DNA of 64,000 nucleotides from Thiohalorhabdus sp. Cl-TMA (GTDB lineage Bacteria > Pseudomonadota > Gammaproteobacteria > Thiohalorhabdales > Thiohalorhabdaceae), in the NCBI RefSeq assembly GCF_041821045.1, contig NZ_JBGUAW010000010.1, forward strand, positions 103,697-167,696, read 5' to 3'. The position numbers were made by a program, and so were the translations under genes. Shown here one piece after another: positions 44,076-54,156 of this stretch; position 1 is the stretch's first letter, and each line of letters begins with the position of its first letter. The notes below the pieces were generated by a model. The model did not search any database, was not told the origin of the DNA, and worked only from the letters and a program-made list of their open reading frames with translations.

Positions 44076-45095
44076 TCATTCACTGTCCGACGGAAAGCGG
44101 GGCATGGCGTCCGGCTCCCGCCACCAGACAAGGAATTCCTCTATGGCCAGACGCGTGCTGGTCCGGCCCGAGACCATTTCGGCCAGCCTTTCGCCGGCCC
44201 GCAGAAGCCGCTCAGCGGCGGGGGGGCCAATACTACGGGCCTGCTCCGCCAGGTAATCCTGGCGGTCGAAATTGACCAGGCGCTGTTGACCCACCATCCC
44301 GCCGCTGACGGTAACACGGGCCAAGTCCCGCAGCCAGGCAAGGAAATGCGGCAGCCAGCTATCGGGGTCGGCCTCGGCCCATTCGCCAGCCACGCCTACC
44401 AGCGATTCTCCTCCCCCTGAACGGACCGCTTCAAGTCCCTGCACCAGCGCATCCCGTTCCTCGGTGACCGCCCGCCGGGCCCATTCCAGCGCCTGCCCGG
44501 GCGCCCCGCCCGCCATGCGGGCCGCCAGGCGAGCATTGTCCCCCCGCAGTTCGTGCGCTGTTTGCAGCCATTCTTCCACGGCCTCCGCAGGGGCCGGCCG
44601 GAAACGAACCGGCTGGCAGCGGCTGCGAATGGTGGGCAAGAGCCGGTCCGGACGGTGGCTTACCAGCAGGAACAATACCTGGCCGGGCGGCTCTTCCAGG
44701 ATCTTGAGCAAGGCGTTCGCCGCGTAGATCCCCATGGCCTCGGCCGGGTCGATGATCACCGCGCGGCGCCGGCTTTCCTGCGGGGTGAGCTGAACCTGCC
44801 GGGTCATCTCCCGGAGGCTGTCCACGCGGATCTCTTCCCCCGCCTCCGCGGTTAGCAGGGTCAAATCCGGGGCGGTCCCCGCCAAACGGTGCCGGCAGGG
44901 GGTGCACTCCCCACAGGCGGGAGAGGCCGGGCCCGCACGGCACAGTAGCCGCGCGGCCATCCACCGGGCCGCGGTCCCCTTGCCGGTCCCCCGGGGACCG
45001 GCAAGCAGGAGGCCATGCGGCACTTTCTCCGCCTGGAGCGCGGCCTCCAGGCGGGCAATAGGTGCTTCCTGCCCGATCAGGCCCCAGCTCGCCAC
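44076..45095 (-). CDS. holB: DNA polymerase III subunit delta prime
   Basis: Delta prime is part of the sliding-clamp loader. The 339-residue product has an AAA+ domain (PHGLLLAGPRGTGKGTAARW), the zinc-binding cysteines in ACGECTPCRHR, RRAVIIDPAEAMGIYAANAL, LKILEEPP and the SRC motif (IRSRCQPVRF), then the C-terminal collar domain. GTG 45095 has AGGAG seven bases upstream and overlaps the end of tmk, which is why it was preferred over the longer frame. Confidence 0.94.
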   Translation of the reverse strand: MASWGLIGQEAPIARLEAALQAEKVPHGLLLAGPRGTGKGTAARWMAARLLCRAGPASPACGECTPCRHRLAGTAPDLTLLTAEAGEEIRVDSLREMTRQVQLTPQESRRRAVIIDPAEAMGIYAANALLKILEEPPGQVLFLLVSHRPDRLLPTIRSRCQPVRFRPAPAEAVEEWLQTAHELRGDNARLAARMAGGAPGQALEWARRAVTEERDALVQGLEAVRSGGGESLVGVAGEWAEADPDSWLPHFLAWLRDLARVTVSGGMVGQQRLVNFDRQDYLAEQARSIGPPAAERLLRAGERLAEMVSGRTSTRLAIEEFLVWWREPDAMPRFPSDSE

Positions 45096-45730
45096 TGCGC
45101 CAGCTCCTGATCCAGCCACGAATCCAGGGCCGCGGCCACCTCCGGCCATTCACGGCCCGCGTCGATGGGATGAAAGCGCTCCGGCTCCTCCATGGCCCGC
45201 TCCTGATAGGCGGCCTGCACCTTTTGCAGGAAGGCCACGCCCCCTTCCTCGAAGCGGTCCCCCACCAGGCCCGCTCCCGCGCGGCGGCGGAGCCCCTCGG
45301 TGGCAGGAAGATTGAACAGCAGTGTCCTGTCCGGCTGGAATCCCCGATGGACCCAGTCCTCCAAAACCCGAATGCGCTCGTCCGGAACTCCCCGGCCACC
45401 GCCCTGGTAGGCATAGGTAGCATCCGTGAAGCGGTCGCAGACCACCCACTGGCCGGCCTCCAGAGCCGGGCGGATAAGCCGGTCCAGGTGCTGTGCCCGG
45501 GCGGCGAACATCAGCAGGGTCTCCGTATCCTCCGTGGGGGCTTCGTCCTCCACGCCTTCCTTGAGCAGACCGCGAATGGATTCGGCCAGCGCGGTGCCAC
45601 CCGGTTCCCGGGTAGGTACCACTTCGATCCCCTCCCCCCGGAGACGCTCAGTCAGATGGGTCACGGAGGTGGTCTTCCCCGCGCCGTCGATGCCTTCCAC
45701 GGTGATGAAGCGGCCGCGCCGGCTCTCCAT
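45077..45730 (-). CDS. tmk: thymidylate kinase
   Basis: Tmk phosphorylates dTMP to dTDP. The 217-residue product has the P-loop GIDGAGKT at 13-20, the DR(Y/F) motif in CDRFTDATYAYQGGGRG and a lid region (AGAGLVGDRFEE). It overlaps mltG by one base and holB by about 19 bases in the usual pabC-mltG-tmk-holB order. Confidence 0.96.
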   Translation of the reverse strand: MESRRGRFITVEGIDGAGKTTSVTHLTERLRGEGIEVVPTREPGGTALAESIRGLLKEGVEDEAPTEDTETLLMFAARAQHLDRLIRPALEAGQWVVCDRFTDATYAYQGGGRGVPDERIRVLEDWVHRGFQPDRTLLFNLPATEGLRRRAGAGLVGDRFEEGGVAFLQKVQAAYQERAMEEPERFHPIDAGREWPEVAAALDSWLDQELAQWRAGA

Positions 45731-46761
45731 CAGCGTCCTCCCAGCTGGAAGCGGCGCACCGCCCGGTTGTGCTCTTCCAGGGTCTCGGAGAATACATGGG
45801 TTCCGTCACCCCGGGACACGAAATACAGGGCATCCGTATCCGCGGGCTGGCAGACGGCGCGGATCGCCCCCCGGCCCGGATTGGCGATGGGCGTGGGCGG
45901 CAGGCCGTCGATCCGATAGGTATTGTAAGGGGTCCGGCGCCGGAGATGGCGGGCCTTCAGGTTGCCGTTGAAGGCGTCACCCATGCCGTAGATGACCGTC
46001 GGGTCGGTCTGAAGGCGCATGCCCTTGCGGAGCCGATTGATGAACACGCCCGCAATCATTGGGCGCTCCTCGGGAACGGCCGTTTCTTTTTCCACGATGG
46101 AGGCCAGAATCAGCGCCTCGTAGGCGGAATCATAGGGCAGGTCCGCAGACCGGGCGGCCCACTCTTCCTCTAGCACCGCCTTCATGCGCTTATGGCTCTT
46201 CCGCAGGATGGTAGCCGCGTCATCGCCCCGGGGATACCGGTAAGTTTCCGGAAACAGCCACCCCTCGGCGTTTTCGAGTCCGCGCTCTTCCAGGCCCAGG
46301 AGCCGTAGCAGGCTGGGGTCCTCGGGCCCATCGGGCACATCCTCGGGCTCCAGGGTCTGCTTGCTCCGAAGCCGCTCCAAAAACTCCCTTACCGTCCAGC
46401 CCTCGGGCAGCGTGACGGCGTGCAGCACCACGTCACCGCTGACCAGGGCTTCCAGGACCGCCATGGGGGTCATGTCCGGCTTAAGCCGATATTCCCCCGC
46501 GTGAATGCGTGAGGCAACCCCGAACATACGGCCTAGGAGCTTCATCTCCAGGGGCCGGTCCACCCAGTCGTGCTCCACCATGCGCCCGACCACCTGGTTG
46601 AAAGGTGTTCCCTTGGGCACCTCCAGCATGGGCTCGGACACGTCCCCGAGGGGGGTGGTGGCGAATTCGTACAGGTGGCGGGCTCCCAGACCCACCCCTA
46701 TCAGGCCCAGGAGGGTCAGCACCACCAGCCAGCGGCGCCAGCCGCGAACCGGATTACGCAT
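45730..46761 (-). CDS. mltG: endolytic transglycosylase MltG
   Basis: MltG cleaves nascent glycan strands and is thought to terminate them. The 343-residue product has one N-terminal membrane helix (about 10-30), a LysM-like region (LEVPKGTPFNQVVGRMVEH) and the YceG domain with the catalytic glutamate in LASIVEKETAVPEER. Conserved LQTDPTVIYGMG and GLPPTPIANPG follow. It overlaps pabC by eight bases and tmk by one base. Confidence 0.95.
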   Translation of the reverse strand: MRNPVRGWRRWLVVLTLLGLIGVGLGARHLYEFATTPLGDVSEPMLEVPKGTPFNQVVGRMVEHDWVDRPLEMKLLGRMFGVASRIHAGEYRLKPDMTPMAVLEALVSGDVVLHAVTLPEGWTVREFLERLRSKQTLEPEDVPDGPEDPSLLRLLGLEERGLENAEGWLFPETYRYPRGDDAATILRKSHKRMKAVLEEEWAARSADLPYDSAYEALILASIVEKETAVPEERPMIAGVFINRLRKGMRLQTDPTVIYGMGDAFNGNLKARHLRRRTPYNTYRIDGLPPTPIANPGRGAIRAVCQPADTDALYFVSRGDGTHVFSETLEEHNRAVRRFQLGGR

Positions 46762-47617
46762 AGGTCGCCTCCAGGGCCTCGCTCAGCTGCCTGGTTACGG
46801 GGCCGGGGGCCCGGGGAAGCCGGCGGGCATCGTGCTGGCGGACCGGCCAGATGCCGACAAGCGAGTTGGTCAGGAACATCTCGTCGGCTTCCTCCAGATC
46901 TTGGGGCCGGACCACCCCTTCGCGCACGGGAATTCCGGCCGCCCGGGCAAGCTCGAGGACGCGGCGGCGGGTGATTCCGGGAAGGCCGGCACCCGAAAGG
47001 TCCGGGGTCAGCAGCGTGCCCTCCAGGACCAGGAACAGGTTGGTCACGGTGCCCTCGATCAACCGGTTCTCGTGGTCCCGGAGCAGTCCTTCGGCGATAT
47101 CCGGATCGGACCATTCCATGCGCGCGGCGATGTGATTGAGCTGGTTCATGCTCTTGATGCGACCGTCCAGGGCATCCCCGCTCATCTGGCGCGTTGCGCA
47201 GGAGATGGTCCGCACCCCGCGCTCCCCCCATTCCGCCGGATGGCCGGGCCAGGCAAGCCGCATGACAGCCCGGGTAGGCTCGGGCTCGGCGGGCGGAAGC
47301 AGGCCCCGGCCTCCGGGCCCCCGGGATAGAAGGATCTTGATCACGTGGCGTTCCCCGGCACCCTGCTGGGCAATGAGCGATTCCGCCTCAGCGGCCAAGA
47401 GGGCGGTATCCGGCTCGGGGAAGCACAGAATCCGGGCCCCTTCCGCCAACCGCTCCAGATGGGCGGCACCTTCCAGCAGCCTTCCCTCACGGGCGGCGAT
47501 GGTTTCGAAAAGGCCGTCCCCGTACTGGAACCCTCGGTCCGCCACGGAAATGGCGGGCTCGAGCGGGTCCACGGAACGCCCATTGACCAGGACGGAGGGG
47601 TTGGTGGGTATGCTCAT
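46754..47617 (-). CDS. pabC: aminodeoxychorismate lyase (class IV aminotransferase fold)
   Basis: PabC releases p-aminobenzoate from aminodeoxychorismate for folate synthesis. The 287-residue product shows DRGFQYGDGLFETI at the N-terminus, the PLP lysine K155 in RIKSMNQLNHI, LIEGTVTNLFLV and ITRRRVLELA. D-amino-acid or branched-chain aminotransferases share the fold, but the place between fabF and mltG favours PabC. A 252-base gap separates it from fabF. Confidence 0.92.
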   Translation of the reverse strand: MSIPTNPSVLVNGRSVDPLEPAISVADRGFQYGDGLFETIAAREGRLLEGAAHLERLAEGARILCFPEPDTALLAAEAESLIAQQGAGERHVIKILLSRGPGGRGLLPPAEPEPTRAVMRLAWPGHPAEWGERGVRTISCATRQMSGDALDGRIKSMNQLNHIAARMEWSDPDIAEGLLRDHENRLIEGTVTNLFLVLEGTLLTPDLSGAGLPGITRRRVLELARAAGIPVREGVVRPQDLEEADEMFLTNSLVGIWPVRQHDARRLPRAPGPVTRQLSEALEATYA

Positions 47618-47869
47618 TGAATCGCGCAGGGTCCCTGGGAAAGCCTGTTCAGCGCCTCCGGACCCGGCCCCGTTCCGCCTGTGCCCCGTGGTTGCATATC
47701 GGCACAGAGAGTAGGAACGGTAGCGGCCCCGCAGGGTTATCCTAGCACGGACGCCTTACGGGCCAGGGCGTCCCTCGGGTACCGGTCGACGGAATTGGGA
47801 ACGCGGGCCCGGGTCCGGTCCGAGGCGGCTCCGCCGTTGCCGGATTCCCGGCTTTCCGCGGGGAAAGGA

Positions 47870-49105
47870 TCAGGCGCGTTTGAAGACGAGCGTGGCGTTG
47901 GTTCCACCGAATCCGAAGGAATTGTTGAGAACCGCGCGCAACGGGGCCTCGCGAGCCTCCCCGGGCACGTAATCCAGATCGCACTCGGGATCGGGGCTCT
48001 CCAGGTTGATGGTGGGCGGAACCACGCCGTGGTGCACGGCGAGTGCGGAAACGATACTCTCCACGCCGCCCGCGGCCCCCAGCATGTGGCCCACCATGGA
48101 TTTGGTGGAGCTGACCGCCAGGCTGCCGGCATGGTCGCCGAACACCTGCTTGAGCGCCGTGGTCTCCACCCGGTCCCCAGTGGGCGTGGAGGTGCCGTGG
48201 GCATTGACGTAGTCGATGTCCTCGGGACTGAGCTCCGCGTCCCGCAGGGCCAGCTCCATGCATCGGGACGCGCCGGACCCGTCTTCGCTGGGCGCAGTCA
48301 TGTGATAGGCGTCGGCGCTCATCCCATAGCCCGCCACCTCGGCATAGATGCGCGCGCCGCGGGCGATGGCGGCTTCCCGCTCCTCCAGCACCAGAACGCC
48401 GGCCCCTTCGCCGAGGATGAACCCGTCGCGTCCGGAGTCGAAGGGGCGGCTGGCTCCCTGGGGATCCTCGTTGTTGGTGGACAGCGCCTTGGCCGCGGCG
48501 AACCCGCCTACCGCCAACGGCGATATGCAGGATTCGGTGCCTCCGGCGATCATGGCGTCCGCATCTCCGTACTGGATCAGCCGGGCGGCGTCGCCGATGG
48601 CGTGCGTACCGGTAGCGCAGGCCGTAACGGCGGCCACGTTGGGCCCCTTGGTCCCGTACATGATGGAAAAGTGCCCCGATACCATATTGATGATCGAAGC
48701 GGGGATGAAAAAGGGCGAAATCTTCCGTGGTCCTCCGTTGAGATAGGACTCGTGCGCGCGCTCGATGAACGGCAGACCGCCGATACCGGAGCCGATGGAC
48801 ACACCCACCCGCTCGGCGTTCTCCTCGCTGATCTCCAGGCCGGAATCATCCATGGCCATGGAGGCGGCCCCCAGCCCGTAATGGATGAAGGTATCCATCT
48901 TCCGGGCTTCCTTCTTGGGGATATAGTCCCCCGGGTCGAAGCCGTGCACCTCGCCGGCGATCCGGGACGCGAAATCGGACGCATCGAACCGACTGATGGT
49001 ATCGATACCGCTGCGCCCGGCGACCATCGCCTCCCAGCTTTCCCCGGTGGTGGTTCCCACGGGGGTCACCATCCCTACTCCGGTAATGACCACGCGACGT
49101 TTCAA
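47870..49105 (-). CDS. fabF: beta-ketoacyl-ACP synthase II
   Basis: FabF elongates acyl chains by condensation with malonyl-ACP. The 411-residue thiolase-fold enzyme has the catalytic Cys163 in [12 protein letters not shown], histidines in [11 protein letters not shown] and [12 protein letters not shown], and a C-terminal [14 protein letters not shown]. It lies 81 bases downstream of acpP in the conserved fab cluster. Confidence 0.97.
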   Translation of the reverse strand: MKRRVVITGVGMVTPVGTTTGESWEAMVAGRSGIDTISRFDASDFASRIAGEVHGFDPGDYIPKKEARKMDTFIHYGLGAASMAMDDSGLEISEENAERVGVSIGSGIGGLPFIERAHESYLNGGPRKISPFFIPASIINMVSGHFSIMYGTKGPNVAAVTACATGTHAIGDAARLIQYGDADAMIAGGTESCISPLAVGGFAAAKALSTNNEDPQGASRPFDSGRDGFILGEGAGVLVLEEREAAIARGARIYAEVAGYGMSADAYHMTAPSEDGSGASRCMELALRDAELSPEDIDYVNAHGTSTPTGDRVETTALKQVFGDHAGSLAVSSTKSMVGHMLGAAGGVESIVSALAVHHGVVPPTINLESPDPECDLDYVPGEAREAPLRAVLNNSFGFGGTNATLVFKRA

Positions 49106-49186
49106 AATTCGCCCCTATCCCTGAATAAGAAAGCGGCACCCCCTCTTGACGAGGCACCGCCCAAGGTCCGGCAACCCCGACGGCCG

Positions 49187-49423
49187 TCAGCCGACGTTGT
49201 TGTTGATATAGGTAATGGCTTCCTGGACCGTGGTGATTTTCTCCGCCTCGTCGTCGGGAATCTCGCAGCCGAATTCCTCTTCTAGGGCCATCACCAGCTC
49301 GACGGTATCCAGGGAGTCGGCGCCGAGATCGTCGACGAAGGACGCCTCGGTGGAGATCTCCTCCTCGCCGAGCCCCAGCTGTTCGGACACAATCTTCTTC
49401 ACCCGAGCGTCGGTATCGCTCAT
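49187..49423 (-). CDS. acpP: acyl carrier protein
   Basis: ACP carries growing acyl chains on a phosphopantetheine arm. The 78-residue acidic helical protein has the attachment serine S37 in [22 protein letters not shown] 49423 is preceded by an AGGAGGAAAGG ribosome site, stronger than those of its neighbours, as expected for a very abundant protein. An in-frame upstream start lacks such a signal. It lies between fabG and fabF. Confidence 0.98.
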   Translation of the reverse strand: MSDTDARVKKIVSEQLGLGEEEISTEASFVDDLGADSLDTVELVMALEEEFGCEIPDDEAEKITTVQEAITYINNNVG

Positions 49424-49465
49424 TGCTAACCTTTCCTCCTTTAAAGGGTTTTGCAAAGCCCCGAC

Positions 49466-49494
49466 TAGGTACCACATTTGTCAGGGCGACTCAA
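49466..49494 (-). promoter_or_regulatory. possible promoter upstream of acpP
   Basis: On the minus strand TTGAGT (49494-49489) and TACCTA (49471-49466) are separated by 17 bases, about 45 bases before the acpP start. The -35 match is fair and the -10 poor. An internal acpP promoter is known in E. coli, which makes the position plausible. Confidence 0.35.
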
Positions 49495-49523
49495 TTGGTC
49501 CAAAGAGGCCTCCCCAAAAGGGG

Positions 49524-50264
49524 TTACCCCATGTACATGCCGCCATTCACATGGAGCGTGGACCCGGTGACATAGGCCCCTCCGGGCCCCGCCAGAAAAG
49601 CAACGGATTCGGCCACCTCGGAGGGTTCCCCGAGCCGCCCCAGGGGGATCTGCTGCAACAGGGCCTCCCGTTGCTCCTCGGGCAGCTCGCGGGTCATATC
49701 GGTCTCGATGAACCCGGGAGCCACCGCGTTGACGGTGATGCCGCGCGGGCCGAGCTCCCGGGCGGTGGATTTGGTCATCCCCAGAATGCCCGCTTTGGCG
49801 GCGGAATAGTTCACCTGCCCCGCGTTCCCCATGGCGGCCACCACCGACGCGATATTGATGATGCGCCCACCCTTGGCCTTCATCATGGGGCGCGTGACAG
49901 CCCGGGTCAGCCGGAAAACGGAGGAAAGGTTGGTATCGATGACATCCTGCCAATCCTCGTCCTTCATCCGCATGAGCAGGCCGTCCCGGGTGATGCCTGC
50001 GTTGTTCACCAGGATGCCCGGATTGCCCAGATCCTCCTGCACGGCTTTGATGAACGGCTCGATGGCTTCGGTATCCGTGACGTCGAGGGCATAGCCCTTG
50101 GCCTTGGCGCCCGCGTCCCCCAAGGCCTGCTCGGCCTTCTGGGCACCGGACTCGGAGGTGGCCGTGACCGCGACCGCTGCGCCGAGCTCACCCAGCCGCA
50201 GCGCGATGGCGTGCCCGATGCCCCGGCTGGCACCGGTAACGATGGCGATTTGCCCGTTCAGCAT
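49524..50264 (-). CDS. fabG: 3-oxoacyl-ACP reductase
   Basis: FabG makes the first reduction of the fatty-acid cycle with NADPH. The 246-residue short-chain dehydrogenase has the nucleotide-binding GASRGIG at 11-17, NNAG at 87-90 and the catalytic S140, Y153 and K157 (NYSAAKAG). The C-terminal end is GSTLHVNGGMYMG. The start overlaps the fabD stop by one base (TAATG). Confidence 0.97.
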   Translation of the reverse strand: MLNGQIAIVTGASRGIGHAIALRLGELGAAVAVTATSESGAQKAEQALGDAGAKAKGYALDVTDTEAIEPFIKAVQEDLGNPGILVNNAGITRDGLLMRMKDEDWQDVIDTNLSSVFRLTRAVTRPMMKAKGGRIINIASVVAAMGNAGQVNYSAAKAGILGMTKSTARELGPRGITVNAVAPGFIETDMTRELPEEQREALLQQIPLGRLGEPSEVAESVAFLAGPGGAYVTGSTLHVNGGMYMG

Positions 50265-51217
50265 TACGCGTTCCCTTCTTGGGCCTGCTCCAGGGCCTGG
50301 TTGAGGCTTTCTTCATCGATTACCGGCAAGCAGGGCATGCGCCGGTCGATGCGTTTGTTGAGACCGCACAGAACCTTGCCCGGCCCCATTTCCAGGACCC
50401 GGCCGACGCCGTTGTCCCGCATCTGCTCGATGGCGGCCGTCCAGCGTACGGGGCTCGCCAGCTGGCGTACCAGCGCGTCCCGGATGGCCTCCGGATCCTC
50501 GCTGGGGGTCGCATCCACATTGTTGATCACGGGGACGGACGGTGAGCGCAGATCGACCTCCCGGAGACGCTCCGCCAGCCGTTCGGCGGCGGGCTCCATT
50601 AGGGGGCAATGGGAGGGGATGGAGACGGGAAGCTCCACGGCCCGCTTGGCTCCGGCTGCGCCGGCACTCTCCATCACCGCCGCCACCGCCTCGGCCGCTC
50701 CCGCTATAACGATCTGGCCCGGGGCGTTGAAGTTCACGGGCCGCACCACCTGGCCGGACCGACGCTCCTCGGCGGTGCAGAGCTCCTCCACCGTGGGATC
50801 GTCGAGACCGAGCAAGGCGGCCATCTTCCCGGTTCCGGCGGGAACTGCCTCCTGCATGAAACGGGCGCGGTCGGCGACCAGTTTCACGGCCTCGCCGAAG
50901 TCCAAGCTGCTGGCGGCTACCAAAGCCGTATATTCCCCCAGGCTGTGCCCCGCCATGAACCGGGGGTTGGCACCCCCTTGGGCGTTCCACAGCCGGTGCG
51001 CGGCCACACCCGCCGCCAGCATGGCCGGCTGTGTGACTTCGGTCTTATTCAGTTCGTCCTCGGGGCCCGTCCCGATCAGCTTGGCCAGATCACGGCCCAA
51101 GGCCTCGGAGGCCTCTTCCAGGGTCCGGGTCACGACACCATCCGTGTCGGGGTAAGCGTCGAGCATGCCAACGCTCTGGGATCCCTGCCCGGGGAAAATA
51201 AATGCGAAATCGCTCAT
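50264..51217 (-). CDS. fabD: malonyl-CoA:ACP transacylase
   Basis: FabD loads malonate onto ACP. The 317-residue product has the oxyanion GQGSQ near the N-terminus, catalytic Ser92 in AGHSLGEYTAL, a TQPA segment and a histidine in SIPSHCPLM. It lies 35 bases after fabH and is translationally coupled to fabG. Confidence 0.96.
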   Translation of the reverse strand: MSDFAFIFPGQGSQSVGMLDAYPDTDGVVTRTLEEASEALGRDLAKLIGTGPEDELNKTEVTQPAMLAAGVAAHRLWNAQGGANPRFMAGHSLGEYTALVAASSLDFGEAVKLVADRARFMQEAVPAGTGKMAALLGLDDPTVEELCTAEERRSGQVVRPVNFNAPGQIVIAGAAEAVAAVMESAGAAGAKRAVELPVSIPSHCPLMEPAAERLAERLREVDLRSPSVPVINNVDATPSEDPEAIRDALVRQLASPVRWTAAIEQMRDNGVGRVLEMGPGKVLCGLNKRIDRRMPCLPVIDEESLNQALEQAQEGNA

Positions 51218-51252
51218 GGGTTGGCTGTTCCCCCTCTTGGTGTCCGGTATGC

Positions 51253-52224
51253 CTACCAGCGCAGCAGCGCGGAGCCCCAGGTAAAGCCGCCGCCGAAGGC
51301 CTCCAGAAGCACCAGGTCACCGGGACGTATCCGGTCCTGCCGGACTCCTTCATCCAGGGCCAACGGGACCGACGCCGCGGAAGTATTGCCGTGCCGATCC
51401 ACTGTCACCACCACCCGGTCCATGGGCAGGGCGAGCTTCTTGGCGGTGGCCTGGATAATGCGAATGTTGGCCTGATGGGGAACCAGCCAGTCCACCTCGC
51501 CCTTGTCCAGACCATTCGCCTCCAGGGTCTCTTCCACCACCTGGCCGAGGGTGTTCACGGCTACCCGGAACACCTCGTTGCCCTTCATGTGGATGGTGCT
51601 CTCGGGGTCCTCGCGGTCCCATCCGGTGGACACCCCGCGGGGAACATTGAGGAGGGCTTCCTGGGCACCGTCCGCATGCAGGTGGGTGGAAAGGATTCCC
51701 TGCTGATCGGAGTCGTCCGCTTCCAGCACCACGGCCCCCGCGCCGTCGCCGAACAGCACGCAGGTCCCGCGGTCCTCCCAGTTCACGATCCGGGACAGGG
51801 TCTCGGCACCCACCACCAGGGCGCAGCGCGCCGAGCCACTGCGAAGGAACTTGTCCGCCGTGGCGAGGGCGTAGACGAATCCGGTGCAGACGGCCTGCAC
51901 GTCGAAGGCCGGCGGTCCGACGATTCCGAGGCGGCCCTGCAGGAGGCAGGCGGTGCTGGGAAAAACCTGGTCGGGCGTGGTGGTGGCGACGATGATCAGG
52001 TCCACATCGGTGGGGGTGCGCCCGGCGGCCTCCATAGCCCGCCGGGCGGCATGCTCGGCCAGATCCACGGTGGACTGCTCTTCGGCAGCGATGCGCCGCT
52101 CTTTAATGCCGGTGCGCGCGGTGATCCAGTCGTCGCTCGTATCCACCAGGGCTTCCAGGTCCTGATTGGTCAGGACCTTTTCCGGGAGATAGCTCCCGGT
52201 CCCCGTAATCCGCCCGCGCCCCAT
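51253..52224 (-). CDS. fabH: beta-ketoacyl-ACP synthase III
   Basis: FabH starts fatty-acid synthesis by condensing acetyl-CoA with malonyl-ACP. The 323-residue product has Cys93 in [13 protein letters not shown], the His in VPHQANIRI and the Asn in [15 protein letters not shown], completing the Cys-His-Asn triad. The C-terminal [18 protein letters not shown] is typical. It follows plsX by 19 bases. Confidence 0.97.
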   Translation of the reverse strand: MGRGRITGTGSYLPEKVLTNQDLEALVDTSDDWITARTGIKERRIAAEEQSTVDLAEHAARRAMEAAGRTPTDVDLIIVATTTPDQVFPSTACLLQGRLGIVGPPAFDVQAVCTGFVYALATADKFLRSGSARCALVVGAETLSRIVNWEDRGTCVLFGDGAGAVVLEADDSDQQGILSTHLHADGAQEALLNVPRGVSTGWDREDPESTIHMKGNEVFRVAVNTLGQVVEETLEANGLDKGEVDWLVPHQANIRIIQATAKKLALPMDRVVVTVDRHGNTSAASVPLALDEGVRQDRIRPGDLVLLEAFGGGFTWGSALLRW

Positions 52225-52243
52225 GCCTGCTCTCTCCCCGCCC

Positions 52244-53254
52244 TTATTCCGCCACTTCCAGCATCTGCTGGATTTCGTGGGTGATTCGCCGATTCACGCT
52301 ATGCCGCGCCTCCGAAGCGGCCACCTCGATGGCACGGGAGAAGGCGTAGCTGTCGGCACTTCCGTGGCTCTTCACCACGATGCCGTTCAGTCCCAGCAGC
52401 ATGGCCCCGTTGTATTCCCGGTGGTCCGCCTTCCGCTTGAAATCCTTCAGCACCCGGCCGGCCATGAACGCGGCCAGCTTGGAGGCCCAGGAGGCGGAGA
52501 AGGCCTGCCGCAGGAAGTGCCCGAGCAGCTCCGCGGTGCCCTCGGAAGTCTTCAAGGCCACATTGCCGACAAAGCCGTCGGCCACCACCACATCCGCCTT
52601 GCCGGTGAAGATGTCCCGGCCTTCCACGTTGCCGATATAGTTCATCTCGCTGTCGCGCAGCAGCTGACCGGCCACCTTCACCACGTCGTTGCCCTTGATG
52701 TTCTCCTCGCCGATATTGAGCAGCCCGATGGTGGGCTCCTCGACGCCGTAGACCGCACGGGCGGCCACTTCACCCATGACGGCGAATTGGAACAGGTGGT
52801 CCGAGTTGCAGTCCACGTTGGCCCCCAGATCCAGCATGAGGACCCGACTGTCCCGGGTTGGCAAAAAGGTGGCGATGGCCGGGCGATCGATGCCGGGCAG
52901 GGTTTTCAGGATCAGGCGGGAGATGGCCATCAGCGCGCCGGTGTTTCCAGCGCTCACGAAGCCATCCACTTCCGCCTCCTTCACCAGGTTGGCGCCGACG
53001 TGAATGGAGGAGTCCCGCTTGTTCCGCAGGGCCTGGGAAACATCGTCCTCGGAGGAGACCACCTGGCTGGCCGGGCGCACCGAAACGCGCTCCTCGTTTT
53101 CCAGTCCGTGCTCCCGGAGCGCGCCTTGGATGGAATCCTCCACACCCACCAGAACCAGCTCCAGGTCGGCGTGGTCCCGAAGGGCGGACAACGCCGCCGG
53201 GACTACCACCGAGGGGCCGTAGTCTCCGCCCATTGCATCCAGAGCTATGCGCAT
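52244..53254 (-). CDS. plsX: phosphate acyltransferase PlsX
   Basis: PlsX converts acyl-ACP to acyl-phosphate for phospholipid synthesis. The 336-residue product begins [20 protein letters not shown] and contains [20 protein letters not shown] and [18 protein letters not shown], all family signatures. It lies between rpmF and fabH as in other gammaproteobacteria, linking membrane lipid and ribosome protein expression. Confidence 0.97.
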   Translation of the reverse strand: MRIALDAMGGDYGPSVVVPAALSALRDHADLELVLVGVEDSIQGALREHGLENEERVSVRPASQVVSSEDDVSQALRNKRDSSIHVGANLVKEAEVDGFVSAGNTGALMAISRLILKTLPGIDRPAIATFLPTRDSRVLMLDLGANVDCNSDHLFQFAVMGEVAARAVYGVEEPTIGLLNIGEENIKGNDVVKVAGQLLRDSEMNYIGNVEGRDIFTGKADVVVADGFVGNVALKTSEGTAELLGHFLRQAFSASWASKLAAFMAGRVLKDFKRKADHREYNGAMLLGLNGIVVKSHGSADSYAFSRAIEVAASEARHSVNRRITHEIQQMLEVAE

Positions 53255-53328
53255 TGAGATCCCGGTGCGGTGCTCAGCGCGGCTGGTTCCGGTGAGGATG
53301 GCTGCTTAACGGTACGCAAGGCGGCGCG

Positions 53329-53514
53329 TCAGTCTTCTTCAGCGACAGCCAGGACTTGGCGCTCTCGATAAGAGCCGCAGCTCTCGCATACATGGTGCGG
53401 CCGCTTGCGCTCGCCGCATTCCGGGCAAGTGCTCAGGCTTCGCGGCGAGATGGCGTGGTGCGCGCGGCGCTGATCGCGGCGGGCTTTCGAGGTCTTTTTC
53501 TTCGGTACGGCCAT
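53329..53514 (-). CDS. rpmF: ribosomal protein bL32
   Basis: The 61-residue basic protein begins [19 protein letters not shown] and has a zinc-ribbon pattern ([18 protein letters not shown], four cysteines). The zinc-binding form is the C+ type, so this strain may carry a zinc-free paralogue elsewhere or none. It sits between yceD and plsX. Confidence 0.98.
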   Translation of the reverse strand: MAVPKKKTSKARRDQRRAHHAISPRSLSTCPECGERKRPHHVCESCGSYRERQVLAVAEED

Positions 53515-53589
53515 TTCTGCTCTCCCAAACGTTGGTTCCCGGCCCGCAGCAAGCGGCGGACAAGGACCGCCCTGCGGCGGCGTGGGCGT

Positions 53590-54150
53590 TCATTTGTCCT
53601 TCTTGAGCTGCGCCAATACATCGAAGGGGCTCTCCCGCGGGGCCGGAGAGCAGGCGCATTCTGCCTCGTTCCGATTCGTTCCGCAAACCGGACATATCCC
53701 TTTGCAAGCTTCCGCGCAACGGGGACTTATGGGCAGCTCAAGAAGCCACTCGTCCTCCAAGGCCTCCACAAGGTCGAAATACCCTTCCGGGGCCTCGATC
53801 TGCTCGTCGGAATGATCGATGACCCAGACCTCGCCCTTCTGGGTCGGATCCCTGTACAGGTCCTGCTCGGGATTGGGGTCGATGCTCAGGTTCAGGGTCG
53901 CTGCCAGCGGACACCGGAACGGCGTCCGGCAGGACTCGCACTCCAGCTCCACAGCCCCCCGAACATTCCCGTGCAGGAGGTAAGCGTCGTTATTCGGCTT
54001 CAGACGCAGATCCACCTCCACGCCCTCCCCCATGCCGACCACGGCGTCCGCGAGCCGGGTCAGGCGACGGGCGGGTATAAGGCCCTGAAACAGCAGCCCC
54101 TCCGGTGGAACCTGCGCCAACCGGATGATGGATTCCCGAAGTTCACGCAT
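53590..54150 (-). CDS. yceD: YceD family (DUF177) protein
   Basis: The 186-residue product has the DUF177 pattern: LECESCRTPF with a CxxC pair, an acidic stretch and a C-terminal Cys cluster (CAEACKGICPVCGTN). In plants and bacteria relatives are linked to 23S rRNA maturation. It is co-encoded with rpmF across bacteria, as here (75-base gap). Confidence 0.9.
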   Translation of the reverse strand: MRELRESIIRLAQVPPEGLLFQGLIPARRLTRLADAVVGMGEGVEVDLRLKPNNDAYLLHGNVRGAVELECESCRTPFRCPLAATLNLSIDPNPEQDLYRDPTQKGEVWVIDHSDEQIEAPEGYFDLVEALEDEWLLELPISPRCAEACKGICPVCGTNRNEAECACSPAPRESPFDVLAQLKKDK

Positions 54151-54156
54151 AAGCGG

